Source: Edaphosphingomonas laterariae
GTDB taxonomy: Bacteria > Pseudomonadota > Alphaproteobacteria > Sphingomonadales > Sphingomonadaceae
Direction: 5' to 3'
Length of the DNA: 55,448 nucleotides
Assembly: GCF_900188165.1 (NCBI RefSeq)
Contig: NZ_FZOS01000024.1
Location: 1 to 55,448 of the forward strand
Shown here one piece after another: positions 23,806-35,803 of the stretch. The position numbers and the translations under genes are program-made. The notes under the pieces are model-generated. The model saw only the letters and a list, made by a program, of their open reading frames with translations. It searched no databases and was not told where the DNA came from. The number at the start of each line of letters is the position of its first letter. Within the stretch, counting starts at the first letter, position 1.

Positions 23806-25095
23806 ATGAAACATCAGGGTGAAGAAGTGACGCGCCTGCTGGCGGCCGCGACGGCCGCGCGGCAGCGCGGCGATCAGGTGGAAGAAGTGCGGTTGATCGA
23901 TGCCGTGCTGGTTGAAGCGCCGGATAATCCGCACGCGCTCAACGCACGCGGCATGGTCTGCCTTGCGACCCGCGATCTGGCGGGGGCGATCGGCTTTTTC
24001 CGCCGCGCGGCCGAGGCCGATCCGCGCGAGCCGGCCTTGTGGATGAACCTGGCGCGGGCGCAACGCGAAACCGGCGACGATGAGGGCGAGCGCGCGAGCA
24101 TCGATCAGGTGCTGGCGGTGGATCAGCGGCATTTCATGGCAAGGCTGCGCAAGGCCGAACTGCACGAGCGACTGGGCGAACATGCGCAGGCCGTGCCGGC
24201 CTGGCAGGCGGTGCTCAGCCTGGCGACGGCGATCGACCCGATGCCACCGGCCCTGGGCGAGGCGCTCGATCGCGCGCGCGCTTTCGTCATCAAGCAGACG
24301 GACGCATTCGCTTCGGAAATCGATGGCGGCATGGCCACCGCGAAAGCCGCGTTGCCCGAAGGGGCTACGCGGCGCTTCGACGCCTGCCTGGACCATGTGT
24401 TCGGCCGGCGCCAGATTTACCGCAACGAATGCGCGGGAGTTCATTTCCCGTTCCTGCCGGCCCATGAATATTTCGACCGCGCGCTTTTCCCCTGGTTCGC
24501 CGAACTGGAGGCCAAGACCGATCTGATCCGTACCGAGCTGGAGGGCGTGATCGCGCGTTCGCGAGGCATGCGGCCTTATGTCGCGATGGACCCGGGCACG
24601 CCGCAGAACAAGTGGAGCGGGCTCGACGGCTCGCTCGACTGGGGTGCTTATTTCCTGTGGGAATATGGCGTTGCCAATGAGGAAGCCTGCGCGCTCTGCC
24701 CCAATACCGTGGCTGCGTTGGAAGCGACGCCCTTTGCGCGCATTCCGGGGCGGGCACCGACCGCCTTCTTTTCCATCCTGAAGCCGCGTACGCGGATCCC
24801 GCCGCATACCGGTGTCACCAACACCCGCACCATCATCCATCTGCCGCTGATCGTGCCTGATGGCTGCGGCCTGCGCGTGGGGGGCGAAACCCGCCAGTGG
24901 CGGCTTGGCGAGGCCATGGCCTTCGATGACACGATCGAGCATGAGGCCTGGAACGACAGTGACGAGCTGCGCGCGGTGCTGATCTTCGATGTCTGGAACC
25001 CGTTCCTGACCGAAGCGGAGCGCGATCTGCTGTGCCGTTACTTCGAGCTGGCGGACAAGAGCGGCCATAATCCCGCGATGGGACAGGGGCTGTAG
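23806..25095 (+). CDS. TPR protein with aspartyl/asparaginyl beta-hydroxylase domain
   Basis: 429 residues. The N-terminal ~150 residues are TPR-like helices (LIDAVLVEAPDNPHALNARG, FFRRAAEADPREPALWMNLA). The C-terminal ~170 residues match the Asp/Asn beta-hydroxylase fold, a 2-oxoglutarate/Fe(II) enzyme: first iron-ligand region PPHTGVTNTRTIIHLPL, substrate/2OG arginine area LRVGGETRQW, and second histidine in FDDTIEHEAWN. It probably hydroxylates Asp or Asn side chains of a peptide partner presented to the TPRs. ATG 23806 follows GGGGG; an alternative GTG lies at 23827. Confidence 0.85.
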   Translation: MKHQGEEVTRLLAAATAARQRGDQVEEVRLIDAVLVEAPDNPHALNARGMVCLATRDLAGAIGFFRRAAEADPREPALWMNLARAQRETGDDEGERASIDQVLAVDQRHFMARLRKAELHERLGEHAQAVPAWQAVLSLATAIDPMPPALGEALDRARAFVIKQTDAFASEIDGGMATAKAALPEGATRRFDACLDHVFGRRQIYRNECAGVHFPFLPAHEYFDRALFPWFAELEAKTDLIRTELEGVIARSRGMRPYVAMDPGTPQNKWSGLDGSLDWGAYFLWEYGVANEEACALCPNTVAALEATPFARIPGRAPTAFFSILKPRTRIPPHTGVTNTRTIIHLPLIVPDGCGLRVGGETRQWRLGEAMAFDDTIEHEAWNDSDELRAVLIFDVWNPFLTEAERDLLCRYFELADKSGHNPAMGQGL

Positions 25096-25194
25096 TGTCG
25101 CTGGACAATCCCATATGATGGCTTAATTTTATTATCGAGGCGATTGCCGGGTCAGGGGGAGCTGTGCCTGAATCACCTTGTCAGGAGTTTGTGC

Positions 25195-25482
25195 ATGTTG
25201 TTTCGAGCCATGCTTGCGACTTCGCTTATGATCGCGGCAGCCCAGCCGGCGTTCGCCACGGAAACCCCGCCGGCGCCGTCGGCCACCGATAACAAGCGTG
25301 ATCCCAATGCGATCCGCTGCAAATCCGAACCGATCATCGGCAGCCTGGCCGGCAAGCGCAAGGTTTGCCGCACCAATGCCGAATGGCAGCGCGCGGCCGA
25401 GGACGGCAAGCGCAATGCATCCGATATCGTTGGCGGGTCGGGGTCGTGCGCCGGCGGGCCGGGATGCGCCGGCGGCAATTGA
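25195..25482 (+). CDS. Small secreted hypothetical protein
   Basis: 95 residues from ATG 25195 (AGGAG 8 bases upstream). It has a signal peptide (FRAMLATSLMIAAAQPAFA), then a short basic domain with paired cysteines in IRCKSEPIIGSLAGKRKVC, TNAEWQ, and a Gly/Cys-rich tail. The C-x(n)-KVC-x-TNAEW layout is seen in many small sphingomonad exported proteins without known function. It stands alone between the hydroxylase and clpB. Confidence 0.7.
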   Translation: MLFRAMLATSLMIAAAQPAFATETPPAPSATDNKRDPNAIRCKSEPIIGSLAGKRKVCRTNAEWQRAAEDGKRNASDIVGGSGSCAGGPGCAGGN

Positions 25483-25507
25483 CGCGGGGTGATGTTGGCA
25501 AGGACGC

Positions 25508-25532
25508 GAGGGCGGGGGTGATCCCCGCCCTC
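25508..25532. terminator. Strong stem-loop between convergent genes
   Basis: Perfect 10-bp stem GAGGGCGGGG / CCCCGCCCTC with loop GTGAT lying between the small secreted-protein gene and the clpB stop. There is no T-run, so it may be a weak or Rho-assisted terminator for both directions. Confidence 0.5.
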
Positions 25533-25539
25533 GGCCGTT

Positions 25540-28122
<2,583 letters not shown>

Positions 28123-28144
28123 GGATCCTCCCTTTCGCTCGCCG

Positions 28145-28172
28145 ATATGGTGTGGCTATTATGCAACACAAG
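28145..28172 (-). promoter_or_regulatory. Heat-shock (RpoH-type) promoter of clpB
   Basis: Read on the minus strand: CTTGTG, 14 bases, CACCATAT. This is close to the RpoH consensus CTTGAA-N13/14-CCCCATNT and lies 23 bases upstream of the clpB start codon. Confidence 0.55.
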
Positions 28173-28325
28173 ATCGCGCCATAGCCGCAACGAAAATAAT
28201 CCCGCCGTCCAGATAAGCTCGTCGAAGCATCTCGACCATCGGTCGATTCCCGTAGCTTGCCCGAAATGACCGAATGGCTAGGATACAGCATTGGCCGTTC
28301 GGCCGTCCCTAATGGAAAGCCGCTT

Positions 28326-31187
28326 ATGCTGCGCTTATTCTCCGGCTCTCTTGCCGCAATGCTTCTGGCAACCTCCGCCCCCGTCGCGCTGCATGCGGCG
28401 GAACCGGCGGCCGTGTCCTCGCTCGTCCAGGCGGTGGACATTCCTTATGAGGCATTCACGCTCGCCAACGGGCTGCGCGTGATCGTGCACGAGGATCGCA
28501 AGGCGCCGATCGTTGCGGTTTCGGTCTGGTATCATATCGGATCGAAGGACGAGCCGAAGGGCAAGACCGGCTTTGCCCACCTGTTCGAACATCTGATGTT
28601 CAACGGGTCCGAAAACGCCAATATGGATTTCTTCAAGCCGCTCGAGGCGGTGGGCGCGACCGATCTGAACGGCACCACCTGGTTCGACCGGACCAATTAT
28701 TTCGAGACGGTGCCGACGGGCGCGCTGGAAACGGCTCTGTTCCTTGAATCGGATCGCATGGGCCACCTGCTCGGCGCGATCGACCAGGGCAAGCTCGATA
28801 ACCAGATCGGCGTCGTCCAGAACGAGAAAAGGCAGGGCGACAACGAGCCTTATGGCCTGGTGGAATATGCCCAGCTCGCCGCCCTGTTCCCCGAAGGCCA
28901 CCCTTATCGCCACTCGACCATCGGCTCGATGGCGGATCTTTCGGCCGCGAGCCTGGAGGATGTGAAGAACTGGTTCCGCGCGCATTACGGCCCCAACAAT
29001 GCGGTGCTGGTGCTGGCCGGCGACATTGACGGCAAGTCCGCCAGGCCGCTTGTCGAGAAATGGTTCGGGGCGATCCCGCGCGGGCCGGAAACGACGCGCC
29101 CGCAGGTGACGATCCCGACGCTGCCGAAGGCGGTGGATCAGGTGATGAAGGATCGCGTTGCGACGACGCGGATCATGCGCAGCTGGGCGGTGCCGGGCCT
29201 GAACGATCCGGACACGACGAAGCTTGACGTCGGCATGGCGGTGCTCGGCGGGCTGGCCTCGTCGCGGCTCGATAATGCGCTGGTGCGGCAGGACAAGACC
29301 GCCGTCAGCATTTCGGCCGGCGTGCAGGAATTCGAGAAGATGTCGATCGTCGAGATCACGGCGAACGTGAAGCCCGGCGTCGATCCGAAGCTGGTGGCCG
29401 ACAAGCTCGACGCGCTGGTCGCCGATTATATCCGCAACGGGCCGACCGAGGACGAGGTGAAGCGCGCGGCGACCCGGCAGGTTTCCGGCGTGATCGGCGG
29501 GCTTGAATCGGTCGGCGGCTTTGGCGGCAAGGCGGTGACGCTGGCCGAGGGCGCGGTCTATTCGAACGATCCGGCCAAATATAAGAAGGATCTGGCCGAG
29601 ATCGCGGCGGTGACCCCGGCGGCGGTGAAGGCGGCGATGGCGAAGTGGCTGACGCGGCCGGCCTATCGCCTGACGGTGGAGCCGGGCGAACGCAGCGAGG
29701 CGGACGTGGCGATTGCCGGCGGCATCCGCAGCGCGCCGCGTTATTATCGCGATCCCAAGGCCGAAGGCGGCGCGGCCACGGTGGCGGCATCGGGCGCGGC
29801 CGTCGATCGCAGCAAATTCCCCGAGGTCCAGCCGATCGGTGACCTCGAGTTCCCGGCGATCGAACGGGCCACCCTGTCCAACGGGATGCAGGTGGTGCTG
29901 GCGCGGCGGACGACGGTGCCGACGGTGCGCATCGCGCTCTCGTTCGATGCGGGCAATGCCGCCGATCCAAAGGCGAAGCTGGGCACGCAGGCGCTGATGC
30001 TGTCGCTGCTCGACGAAGGCACCAAGACGCGCAACTCGATCCAGATCGCCGAGGAGCAGGAGCGGCTGGGCGCGGCGATCGGCACCAGCGCCAATATGGA
30101 TCGGACCAGCGTGACGCTGTTCGCGCTCAAGCCCAATCTGGCACCGTCGCTCGACCTGCTGGCCGATGTCGTCAGGAACCCGGCCTTCGATCCGGCCGAG
30201 GTGGAGCGCCTGCGCGCGCAACTGGTGACGTCGATCGCGGCGGAAAACACGCAGCCGCGCGGCATTGCCCGGCGCGCGCTTCCCGAACTGCTCTATGGCA
30301 AGGTCCATCCTTATGGCGTGCCGCTTTCGGGCAGCGGCACCGAGGCGGGCGTGAAGGCCGTGACGCGCGACGATCTGTTCGCGTTCCACAATGCCTGGCT
30401 GCGGCCCGACAATGGCAAGATCTTCGTCGCCGGCGATACCACGCTGGCCGAGATCAAGCCGCTGCTGGAAGCCCGTTTCGGCCAGTGGCAGCCCACCGCC
30501 AATGTGGCCAAGGGTGCCAAGCTGTTCCGGATGGACCGCATGGCCCGGCCGCCGCGCATCGTGCTGATCGATCGGCCGCAAAGCCCGCAATCCTATATCA
30601 TGGCGGGCCAGCTGCTGCCGTTCAAAGGCGTCGACGATCCCCTGACCTTCTCCGCCGCGAACGAGGTGGTGGGCGGCAGCTTCCTGTCGCGGCTCAACAT
30701 GGATCTGCGCGAGGACAAGGGGTGGGCCTATGGCGCCTTCACCTCGGCGCCGATGGTGCGCGATACCATGCCGCTCTACCTGATCGCCCCGGTGCAGACC
30801 GACCGCACCGGCGATTCGATCGCGGCGGCGATCGGCGATGTGAAGACCTTCCTGACCACCAAGGGCGTCGACGCGGAAGAACATGAGCGGACGATCAACA
30901 ACCAGATCCGCTCGCTGCCCGGATCGTTCGAAACGAGCAGCGACCTGTTGGGCGGGCTGATGTCGATCGACGCCTTCGGCCGGCCGGACGATTATTATAC
31001 GCGGTTGGCCGATCGCTATCGCGCGATCACCGCCGCCGACATGGACAAGGCCGCGCGCGCCGCGATCCGCCCCGACGATCTGATCTGGGTGGTGGTGGGC
31101 GATGCCGCCAAGGTGCGCCCGCAGCTTGAAAAGCTGAAGGATCAGGGCATCGGCCTGCCGATCGAGGACGCCAAGCCGGGTTCCTGA
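28326..31187 (+). CDS. Periplasmic M16 (pitrilysin/insulinase) zinc peptidase
   Basis: 953 residues from ATG 28326 with a signal peptide (SGSLAAMLLATSAPVALHA). Two M16 halves: the first with the inverted zinc motif HLFEHLMF near residue 95-102 and the third ligand in the downstream NEKRQGDNEPYG region; the second, from about residue 520 (LSNGMQVVLARRTTVPTVRI), lacks HxxEH and acts as the partner domain. Such double-domain enzymes degrade peptides in the periplasm. It is divergent from clpB. Confidence 0.9.
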   Translation: MLRLFSGSLAAMLLATSAPVALHAAEPAAVSSLVQAVDIPYEAFTLANGLRVIVHEDRKAPIVAVSVWYHIGSKDEPKGKTGFAHLFEHLMFNGSENANMDFFKPLEAVGATDLNGTTWFDRTNYFETVPTGALETALFLESDRMGHLLGAIDQGKLDNQIGVVQNEKRQGDNEPYGLVEYAQLAALFPEGHPYRHSTIGSMADLSAASLEDVKNWFRAHYGPNNAVLVLAGDIDGKSARPLVEKWFGAIPRGPETTRPQVTIPTLPKAVDQVMKDRVATTRIMRSWAVPGLNDPDTTKLDVGMAVLGGLASSRLDNALVRQDKTAVSISAGVQEFEKMSIVEITANVKPGVDPKLVADKLDALVADYIRNGPTEDEVKRAATRQVSGVIGGLESVGGFGGKAVTLAEGAVYSNDPAKYKKDLAEIAAVTPAAVKAAMAKWLTRPAYRLTVEPGERSEADVAIAGGIRSAPRYYRDPKAEGGAATVAASGAAVDRSKFPEVQPIGDLEFPAIERATLSNGMQVVLARRTTVPTVRIALSFDAGNAADPKAKLGTQALMLSLLDEGTKTRNSIQIAEEQERLGAAIGTSANMDRTSVTLFALKPNLAPSLDLLADVVRNPAFDPAEVERLRAQLVTSIAAENTQPRGIARRALPELLYGKVHPYGVPLSGSGTEAGVKAVTRDDLFAFHNAWLRPDNGKIFVAGDTTLAEIKPLLEARFGQWQPTANVAKGAKLFRMDRMARPPRIVLIDRPQSPQSYIMAGQLLPFKGVDDPLTFSAANEVVGGSFLSRLNMDLREDKGWAYGAFTSAPMVRDTMPLYLIAPVQTDRTGDSIAAAIGDVKTFLTTKGVDAEEHERTINNQIRSLPGSFETSSDLLGGLMSIDAFGRPDDYYTRLADRYRAITAADMDKAARAAIRPDDLIWVVVGDAAKVRPQLEKLKDQGIGLPIEDAKPGS

Positions 31188-31304
31188 TCGTCGGGTGGCG
31201 GGAGATGCTTGACGTGAACGTCAAGTGCCTTCATGCCCATCACCATGCCCCGGTCGCCGCGCAAAGGCGATCGGGACGAAATGGAACAGCCGGGAGGAAT
31301 GATC

Positions 31305-31607
31305 ATGGCGAATGTCGACGGCCAGTGGGATTGCGTGACCAAGACGCCGATGGGCGAGCAGAAATCGGTGTTCACCGTGGTCAGCAACGGCGACAGCTTC
31401 ACCGGCAGCAATGCCGGGCCGATGGGGACGCTCGACGTGATCGACGGCAAGGTTGATGGCGATACGCTGAGCTGGAAGATGGAGCTCAAGGTGCCGATGG
31501 CGATGGTGATGGACGCCACGGCGACTGTGGATGGCGACACGCTGAAGGGCGAAGTGAAGCTCGGCGCGTTCGGCGTCGCGCCGATGTCCGGCACGCGCAA
31601 GGCCTGA
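31305..31607 (+). CDS. Small beta-rich hypothetical protein
   Basis: 100 residues from ATG 31305, 7 bases after GGAGG; an ATG six bases earlier directly abuts the ribosome site. The sequence is a run of short strands with G-D/N turns (GQWDCVTKTPMGEQKSVFTV, DGDTLSWKMELKVPMAMV), like a small beta-barrel or lipocalin-type fold. There is no signal peptide. The function is unknown. Confidence 0.7.
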   Translation: MANVDGQWDCVTKTPMGEQKSVFTVVSNGDSFTGSNAGPMGTLDVIDGKVDGDTLSWKMELKVPMAMVMDATATVDGDTLKGEVKLGAFGVAPMSGTRKA

Positions 31608-31631
31608 GCCTTCCAGATATCCGGGACAAGG

Positions 31632-31661
31632 GGGCGGGCCGAAAGGCTCGCCCTATTTTTT
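31632..31661 (+). terminator. Terminator overlapping the stop of the RDD gene
   Basis: 9-bp stem GGGCGGGCC / GGCTCGCCC (one G-U pair) with a GAAA loop and a TATTTTTT tail. The tail lies inside the final codons of the convergent RDD-family gene, so the two genes share the site. Confidence 0.8.
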
Positions 31662-32519
31662 GTCGAACTTGTCGACGCGCCGCCGGCCGAACAGCAGGCC
31701 GCGTTCCAGCTTCAGGCGCAACGCGGCATAATAAGCGTGGAGGAATTCCACGTCGCCCGCCGGGCCATCCCACCCGATCTTCGTGCGGATCGTTTCCGCA
31801 ACCGTCTGCATCGTCGCCCATTCGCCTCGCCGGATCACATCTTCCAGCGTCTGCAGTTCATAGACGCCATAAGCGTCGAGCTGGGCATCGGTGAAATGAT
31901 AGGCCGGGCCTGCGCGGCTGCGCGCCTCGCGGCCGATAAGGTCGAGATCCAGCTCGGTCCGGGGCGCGTGGACCACCCAGGTGCCGGCCAGCAGATCGCC
32001 GACGCGCAGCCGATCGCGGTTCATCAGCGGGAAGAACAGGAAGATGCCGCTCCACCCCAGCCCGAACAGCGCGGTGGCGGCATCGGCCAGCCCCTGGCTG
32101 GTCTGGTAGGTGAGGAAGGAGAGCGGCAGATAGACCTCGATCTCCCGCATCAGGTTGCGCGCGATCACCGCATCGCCGGTCAGCCGCCCGCCATTGCGGG
32201 CGACGACGCGCAGGCCCGCGCGGCGCTTGCCGGGCGTGGCGCCGCGCGCGCCCATTTCGAACAGGATGAAATAGCCGTTGCGGGCGATGAAGAAGCCGAT
32301 CAGCCAGAGGATGATGGCGAGCTGGCCGGTCTGCCCGCCGAACCAGGCGCCGACGATCAGCAGCGCGATCGTGGCGGCGATCAGGCCGCCGACGATGATC
32401 GCGGCATCGACCATGAAGGCGGCCGCGCGTTCGCCGGCGGTGGCGAGCGTGAGGCCGAGATCGACGCCTTCGGGCGTGATGAAGCGGCGGCGAAGGGTGG
32501 CGTCGCCCTGATCAGTCAT
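31653..32519 (-). CDS. RDD family membrane protein
   Basis: 288 residues. The RDD domain lies in the first ~180 residues: membrane segments AAFMVDAAIIVGGLIAATIA, LAIILWLIGFFIARNGYFIL and WSGIFLFFPL, with the RDD-type arginine/aspartate motifs GATPGKRRAGLRVV and RDRLRVGDLLAGTWVV. The C-terminal ~100 residues are soluble and charged. Last gene of the leftward MoxR-DUF58 operon. RDD proteins are poorly understood; some act in ion homeostasis. Confidence 0.88.
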   Translation of the reverse strand: MTDQGDATLRRRFITPEGVDLGLTLATAGERAAAFMVDAAIIVGGLIAATIALLIVGAWFGGQTGQLAIILWLIGFFIARNGYFILFEMGARGATPGKRRAGLRVVARNGGRLTGDAVIARNLMREIEVYLPLSFLTYQTSQGLADAATALFGLGWSGIFLFFPLMNRDRLRVGDLLAGTWVVHAPRTELDLDLIGREARSRAGPAYHFTDAQLDAYGVYELQTLEDVIRRGEWATMQTVAETIRTKIGWDGPAGDVEFLHAYYAALRLKLERGLLFGRRRVDKFDKK

Positions 32520-33540
32520 CGTTCCGCCCCCCGCGCGGCGAGTAGAAATAGAGCAGCCAGAGGATCAGCGCGCCGCCGCCGACGGCATAGCGCAGCCCAT
32601 CCGCGTCGATCCGCTGGCGGCCAATGCCTTCGAGGATGCCGGCCACCATCAGCATGATGACGACGCCGGCCATCACCGTGGCGGATGCGCGGCCGGCATC
32701 GGCGGCGGCGCGCAGCCGGCTGCTGGCGCCGGGAAAGGCGACCGCGCGGCCGATCCGCATCCCCGCCGCACCGGCGAGCAGGATGGCGAGGATTTCGGTG
32801 GTGCCGTGGATGGCAAGCCAGCCGCCCAGCCCCACGCCCAGCCCGTGCGGCACGAACAGCGCGAAGAAGGCGCCGAGCATGCAGCCATTGAAGACGATCA
32901 GCAGCGCCGAGGGCAGGGCGAAGGCGAAGCCCAGCGCGAAAGCGAAGATCGCGACCTGCGCATTATGGGTGAACAGGAAGGTGGCGAAGATGCTGAGCCC
33001 ATCCTTGTCGCCATTGCCATAGAGCGTTTCCCTGAGCTGCGCCGCCGAAGCCGTGGGATCGCGGCCATTGGCGAGATCCTGCGGGATGATCGAGAAGAAC
33101 CAGCTCGCATCATGGCTGACCAGCACGAAAGCCGCGATCGCGCCGGCGATGGTGAGGAGGAGCGCGGCGAGGGTTTCGGGCCACAGCGCGCGGACGGCGG
33201 CCGGCCAGTCATGCCGGAAGAATTGGGCAAGCCGCGTGCGCGCGGGCGTGCGCACGCCATAAAGAAAGAAATAGGCGCGGGCGCACAGGCTTTCGAGATA
33301 ATCGACCAGCGCGCGATCGAGCGACGTTTCGCGCGCCACCGACAGCGAGGACAAGGCCTGGCGATAGAGCACGGGCAGCGCCATCAGCTCGTCGGTGTCG
33401 AGCGAGCGCAGCGACCCCCGCTCGGCCCGGCCGAGGACGGCGTCGAGCCGTCGCCAATCGGCCTCATGCGCCTCGCGGAAACGGCGCGCGGTGGCGGCGG
33501 GATCGCCTTGGGCGGCGGTGGGTGGCGCGGCGCCGATCAC
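32512..33540 (-). CDS. SpoIIM-family (DUF95) membrane protein
   Basis: 342 residues from GTG 33540, which overlaps the DUF58 stop (GTGA). The frame is open further upstream over the DUF58 gene, but that part is an overlap artefact. A soluble helical N-terminus (RFREAHEADWRRLDAVLGRA) is followed by about six membrane segments, including VAIFAFALGFAFALPSALLI and the family signature FNGCMLGAFFALFVPHG. Stage II sporulation protein M homologues are widespread outside spore formers and usually occur with MoxR, DUF58 and RDD genes; their role is not settled. Confidence 0.87.
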   Translation of the reverse strand: MIGAAPPTAAQGDPAATARRFREAHEADWRRLDAVLGRAERGSLRSLDTDELMALPVLYRQALSSLSVARETSLDRALVDYLESLCARAYFFLYGVRTPARTRLAQFFRHDWPAAVRALWPETLAALLLTIAGAIAAFVLVSHDASWFFSIIPQDLANGRDPTASAAQLRETLYGNGDKDGLSIFATFLFTHNAQVAIFAFALGFAFALPSALLIVFNGCMLGAFFALFVPHGLGVGLGGWLAIHGTTEILAILLAGAAGMRIGRAVAFPGASSRLRAAADAGRASATVMAGVVIMLMVAGILEGIGRQRIDADGLRYAVGGGALILWLLYFYSPRGGRNDD

Positions 33541-34850
33541 AGCAGGTTCCGCCGCTTGAGATCGATATAAAATGCCACCAGTTTCAGCCCGACGCGGTTG
33601 TGCGGGCTTTCCAGCACATGGAAGCCAGCGTGGCGCAGGCGGGTGACGACGATGCGGCGTTCGCGCAGCAGTTCGGCGGCGGTGACGGCGCGGCTCACAT
33701 CGTCGGCGGATTCGGGCGGGGCGGCGGCGATGTCGGTCAATTCCTGATCGTCGAGGACGACGAACAGCACGAGATGGCGATCGAGCAGGCGGGTGGCGGC
33801 GCGCAACATCAGCTCCGCGCTGGTCGGATCGGAAAATTCGGTGAAGACGACGATCAGCGAACGGCGGTTGAGGCGGCCGCCCAATGTGGTGAGGGCGAGC
33901 GTGTAATTGGTTTCTTCCGTCGAATAATCGAGCTCGGCGGCAAGGCGCTGGATCAGGCCGAAGGCGCGCGCGCCCGATACCGATCCGCTGGCAATGCGCG
34001 GGCGCGCGTCGAACCCGAACAGGCTGACCCGATCCCCGAGCTTGAGCGCGACATAAGCCGACAGCAAGGCGGCCGAAATCGCGCGGTCGATGCGCGGCAC
34101 GCCATCCAGCGGCTCGCACATCGTTCGGCCGGCATCGAGCGCGAACACCACATGATTGTTCCGTTCGGTGCGGAATTCCTTGGCCAGCAGCCTGGCGTGG
34201 CGGGCGGATTGCTTCCAGTCGATCGCGCGGCGATCCATGCCGGGTTCGAAATCGGCCAGCGATTCGAACTCGGCGCCGTCGCCGCGATCGAGTTGGGCGA
34301 TCAGGCCGTGCATCGCGCTGCGCAGGAACAGGTGTGCGCCGCGTTCGCGCACCGGGCGGATATCGGGCGTGACGATGACGCGTGCATCCTGCGGATCGCA
34401 CCGCTGCTTCCAGGCAAGGCCCATCGGCCCGGTCCAGCGCAGCCACAGCCCGCCGAGCTTCGCCACGCCGCGCCGGGCTGCGACCAGGGGCAGCGTTGCG
34501 CCACCCTGGCCGGCGGCGATGGCGATGCCGGCCCGCGCGCCGGATGGCGCGGTGAGCAGTTCGGGCAGTTCGAGGATCGCTTCGGCGTGGCGTGGCGCGG
34601 CGCCGGGGAAGCGCAGGCCGATCGTCGCCGGCAGTTCGTGGCCGACCCCGCAGCTGTTGGCGATGGCGATCATCGCCTGCGGCTCGTTCGGCCATGCGCC
34701 GGTGACCGCGTCGATCGCGACGAGGGCGAAGACGAACAGCGTCCAGCCGATGCCGACATACCAATAGCCGGGCACCAGCACGCCGAGCACCAGTGCCGCG
34801 GGCGCACCCGCGGCCGCCAGCCAGATCGCGCGGCTGGTAGGGTAGATCAA
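33537..34850 (-). CDS. DUF58 domain protein (von Willebrand A-like)
   Basis: 437 residues: two N-terminal membrane segments (about 10-48), a beta-rich periplasm- or cytoplasm-facing part, and the DUF58 core with [20 protein letters not shown] at 207-226 and a MIDAS-like [10 protein letters not shown] at 235-244 typical of a VWA fold. DUF58 proteins are the usual partners of MoxR AAA+ ATPases, which are thought to remodel or load metal into VWA-bearing clients. Overlaps moxR and SpoIIM genes by 4 bases on both sides. Confidence 0.9.
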   Translation of the reverse strand: MIYPTSRAIWLAAAGAPAALVLGVLVPGYWYVGIGWTLFVFALVAIDAVTGAWPNEPQAMIAIANSCGVGHELPATIGLRFPGAAPRHAEAILELPELLTAPSGARAGIAIAAGQGGATLPLVAARRGVAKLGGLWLRWTGPMGLAWKQRCDPQDARVIVTPDIRPVRERGAHLFLRSAMHGLIAQLDRGDGAEFESLADFEPGMDRRAIDWKQSARHARLLAKEFRTERNNHVVFALDAGRTMCEPLDGVPRIDRAISAALLSAYVALKLGDRVSLFGFDARPRIASGSVSGARAFGLIQRLAAELDYSTEETNYTLALTTLGGRLNRRSLIVVFTEFSDPTSAELMLRAATRLLDRHLVLFVVLDDQELTDIAAAPPESADDVSRAVTAAELLRERRIVVTRLRHAGFHVLESPHNRVGLKLVAFYIDLKRRNLL

Positions 34851-35803
34851 CGCGGCGCCTCGATCCGCTCGATGATGTCCGCGACGACGCTTTCGACCTG
34901 GCGACCGTCGATTTCGGCGGCGGGCGACAGGATGACGCGGTGGCGCAGCACAGCCGGCGCCAGCGCCTTCACATCATCGGGAATCACGAAATCGCGGCCG
35001 TCGAGCGCCGCGCGGGCGCGGGCCGCCGCCGCCAGCATCGCGCCGGCGCGGGGCGATGCGCCGCTTTCGAGATCGGCGACGTTGCGGGTCGCGCGGATCA
35101 GCGCGACGATATAGTCGATCACCTCGTCCACCAGCCGGACTTCCGACACGGCGGCGATCGCCGCGTCGATCCGCGCGGCATCGGCACGCGGTGCGATCCC
35201 CCAGTCATCGGGGCGGGGCGCGCCGAAGCGGGCGCCATGCGTGGCGATGATCTTCCGCTCCTCGTCGGCGGCGGGATAATCCACCGTCTGCTTGAACAGG
35301 AAACGATCGAGCTGGGCTTCGGGCAGCGGATAGACGCCCTGCTGTTCGATCGGGTTTTGCGTCGCCACCACCATGAAGCGGTTGCCGAGCGGCATGGTTT
35401 CGCCGTCGATGGTGACGGTGCGTTCCTGCATCGCTTCCAGCAGGGCGGCCTGCGTCTTGGGCGGGGTGCGGTTGATTTCGTCGGCGAGCAGGAGATCGGT
35501 GAAGATTGGCCCGCGCGTGAGCGTGAAGGCGCTGGTCTGGAAGTTGAACAGATTGGCGCCAAGGATATCGCCGGGCATCAGATCGGGCGTGAACTGGATG
35601 CGGCCGAAATCCACGCCGATCGCGCGTGCGAAACATTGGGCGAGGAAGGTCTTGGCGGTGCCCGGCGGGCCTTCGAGCAGGATGTGGCCCGAGGCGAAGA
35701 GCGCGACGAGCATCAGCTCCACGGTTTCCTGCTGGCCGACGACGGCCTTGCCGATTTCGCCGCGAATCTCGTCCGCGAGCGCCTTGACCTCTTCAACCTT
35801 CAC
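34847..35803 (-). CDS. MoxR family AAA+ ATPase
   Basis: 318 residues. Walker [14 protein letters not shown] at 44-56, Walker [15 protein letters not shown] near 108, sensor I in [20 protein letters not shown] and an arginine finger in LDRFLFK. MoxR ATPases act as chaperones for VWA-domain partners; the DUF58 gene directly downstream is the evident partner. It overlaps the DUF4350 gene by 11 bases. Confidence 0.94.
   Translation of the reverse strand: MKVEEVKALADEIRGEIGKAVVGQQETVELMLVALFASGHILLEGPPGTAKTFLAQCFARAIGVDFGRIQFTPDLMPGDILGANLFNFQTSAFTLTRGPIFTDLLLADEINRTPPKTQAALLEAMQERTVTIDGETMPLGNRFMVVATQNPIEQQGVYPLPEAQLDRFLFKQTVDYPAADEERKIIATHGARFGAPRPDDWGIAPRADAARIDAAIAAVSEVRLVDEVIDYIVALIRATRNVADLESGASPRAGAMLAAAARARAALDGRDFVIPDDVKALAPAVLRHRVILSPAAEIDGRQVESVVADIIERIEAPR

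Noticed and set aside
28335-30884. 849-codon open frame antisense to the M16 peptidase
   Set aside because: Arg/His-rich shadow frame opposite a confident gene.
33541-34764. Long N-terminal extension of the SpoIIM-family gene
   Set aside because: Entirely overlaps the DUF58 gene in another frame, Arg/Pro-rich; the GTG overlapping the DUF58 stop is the natural start.
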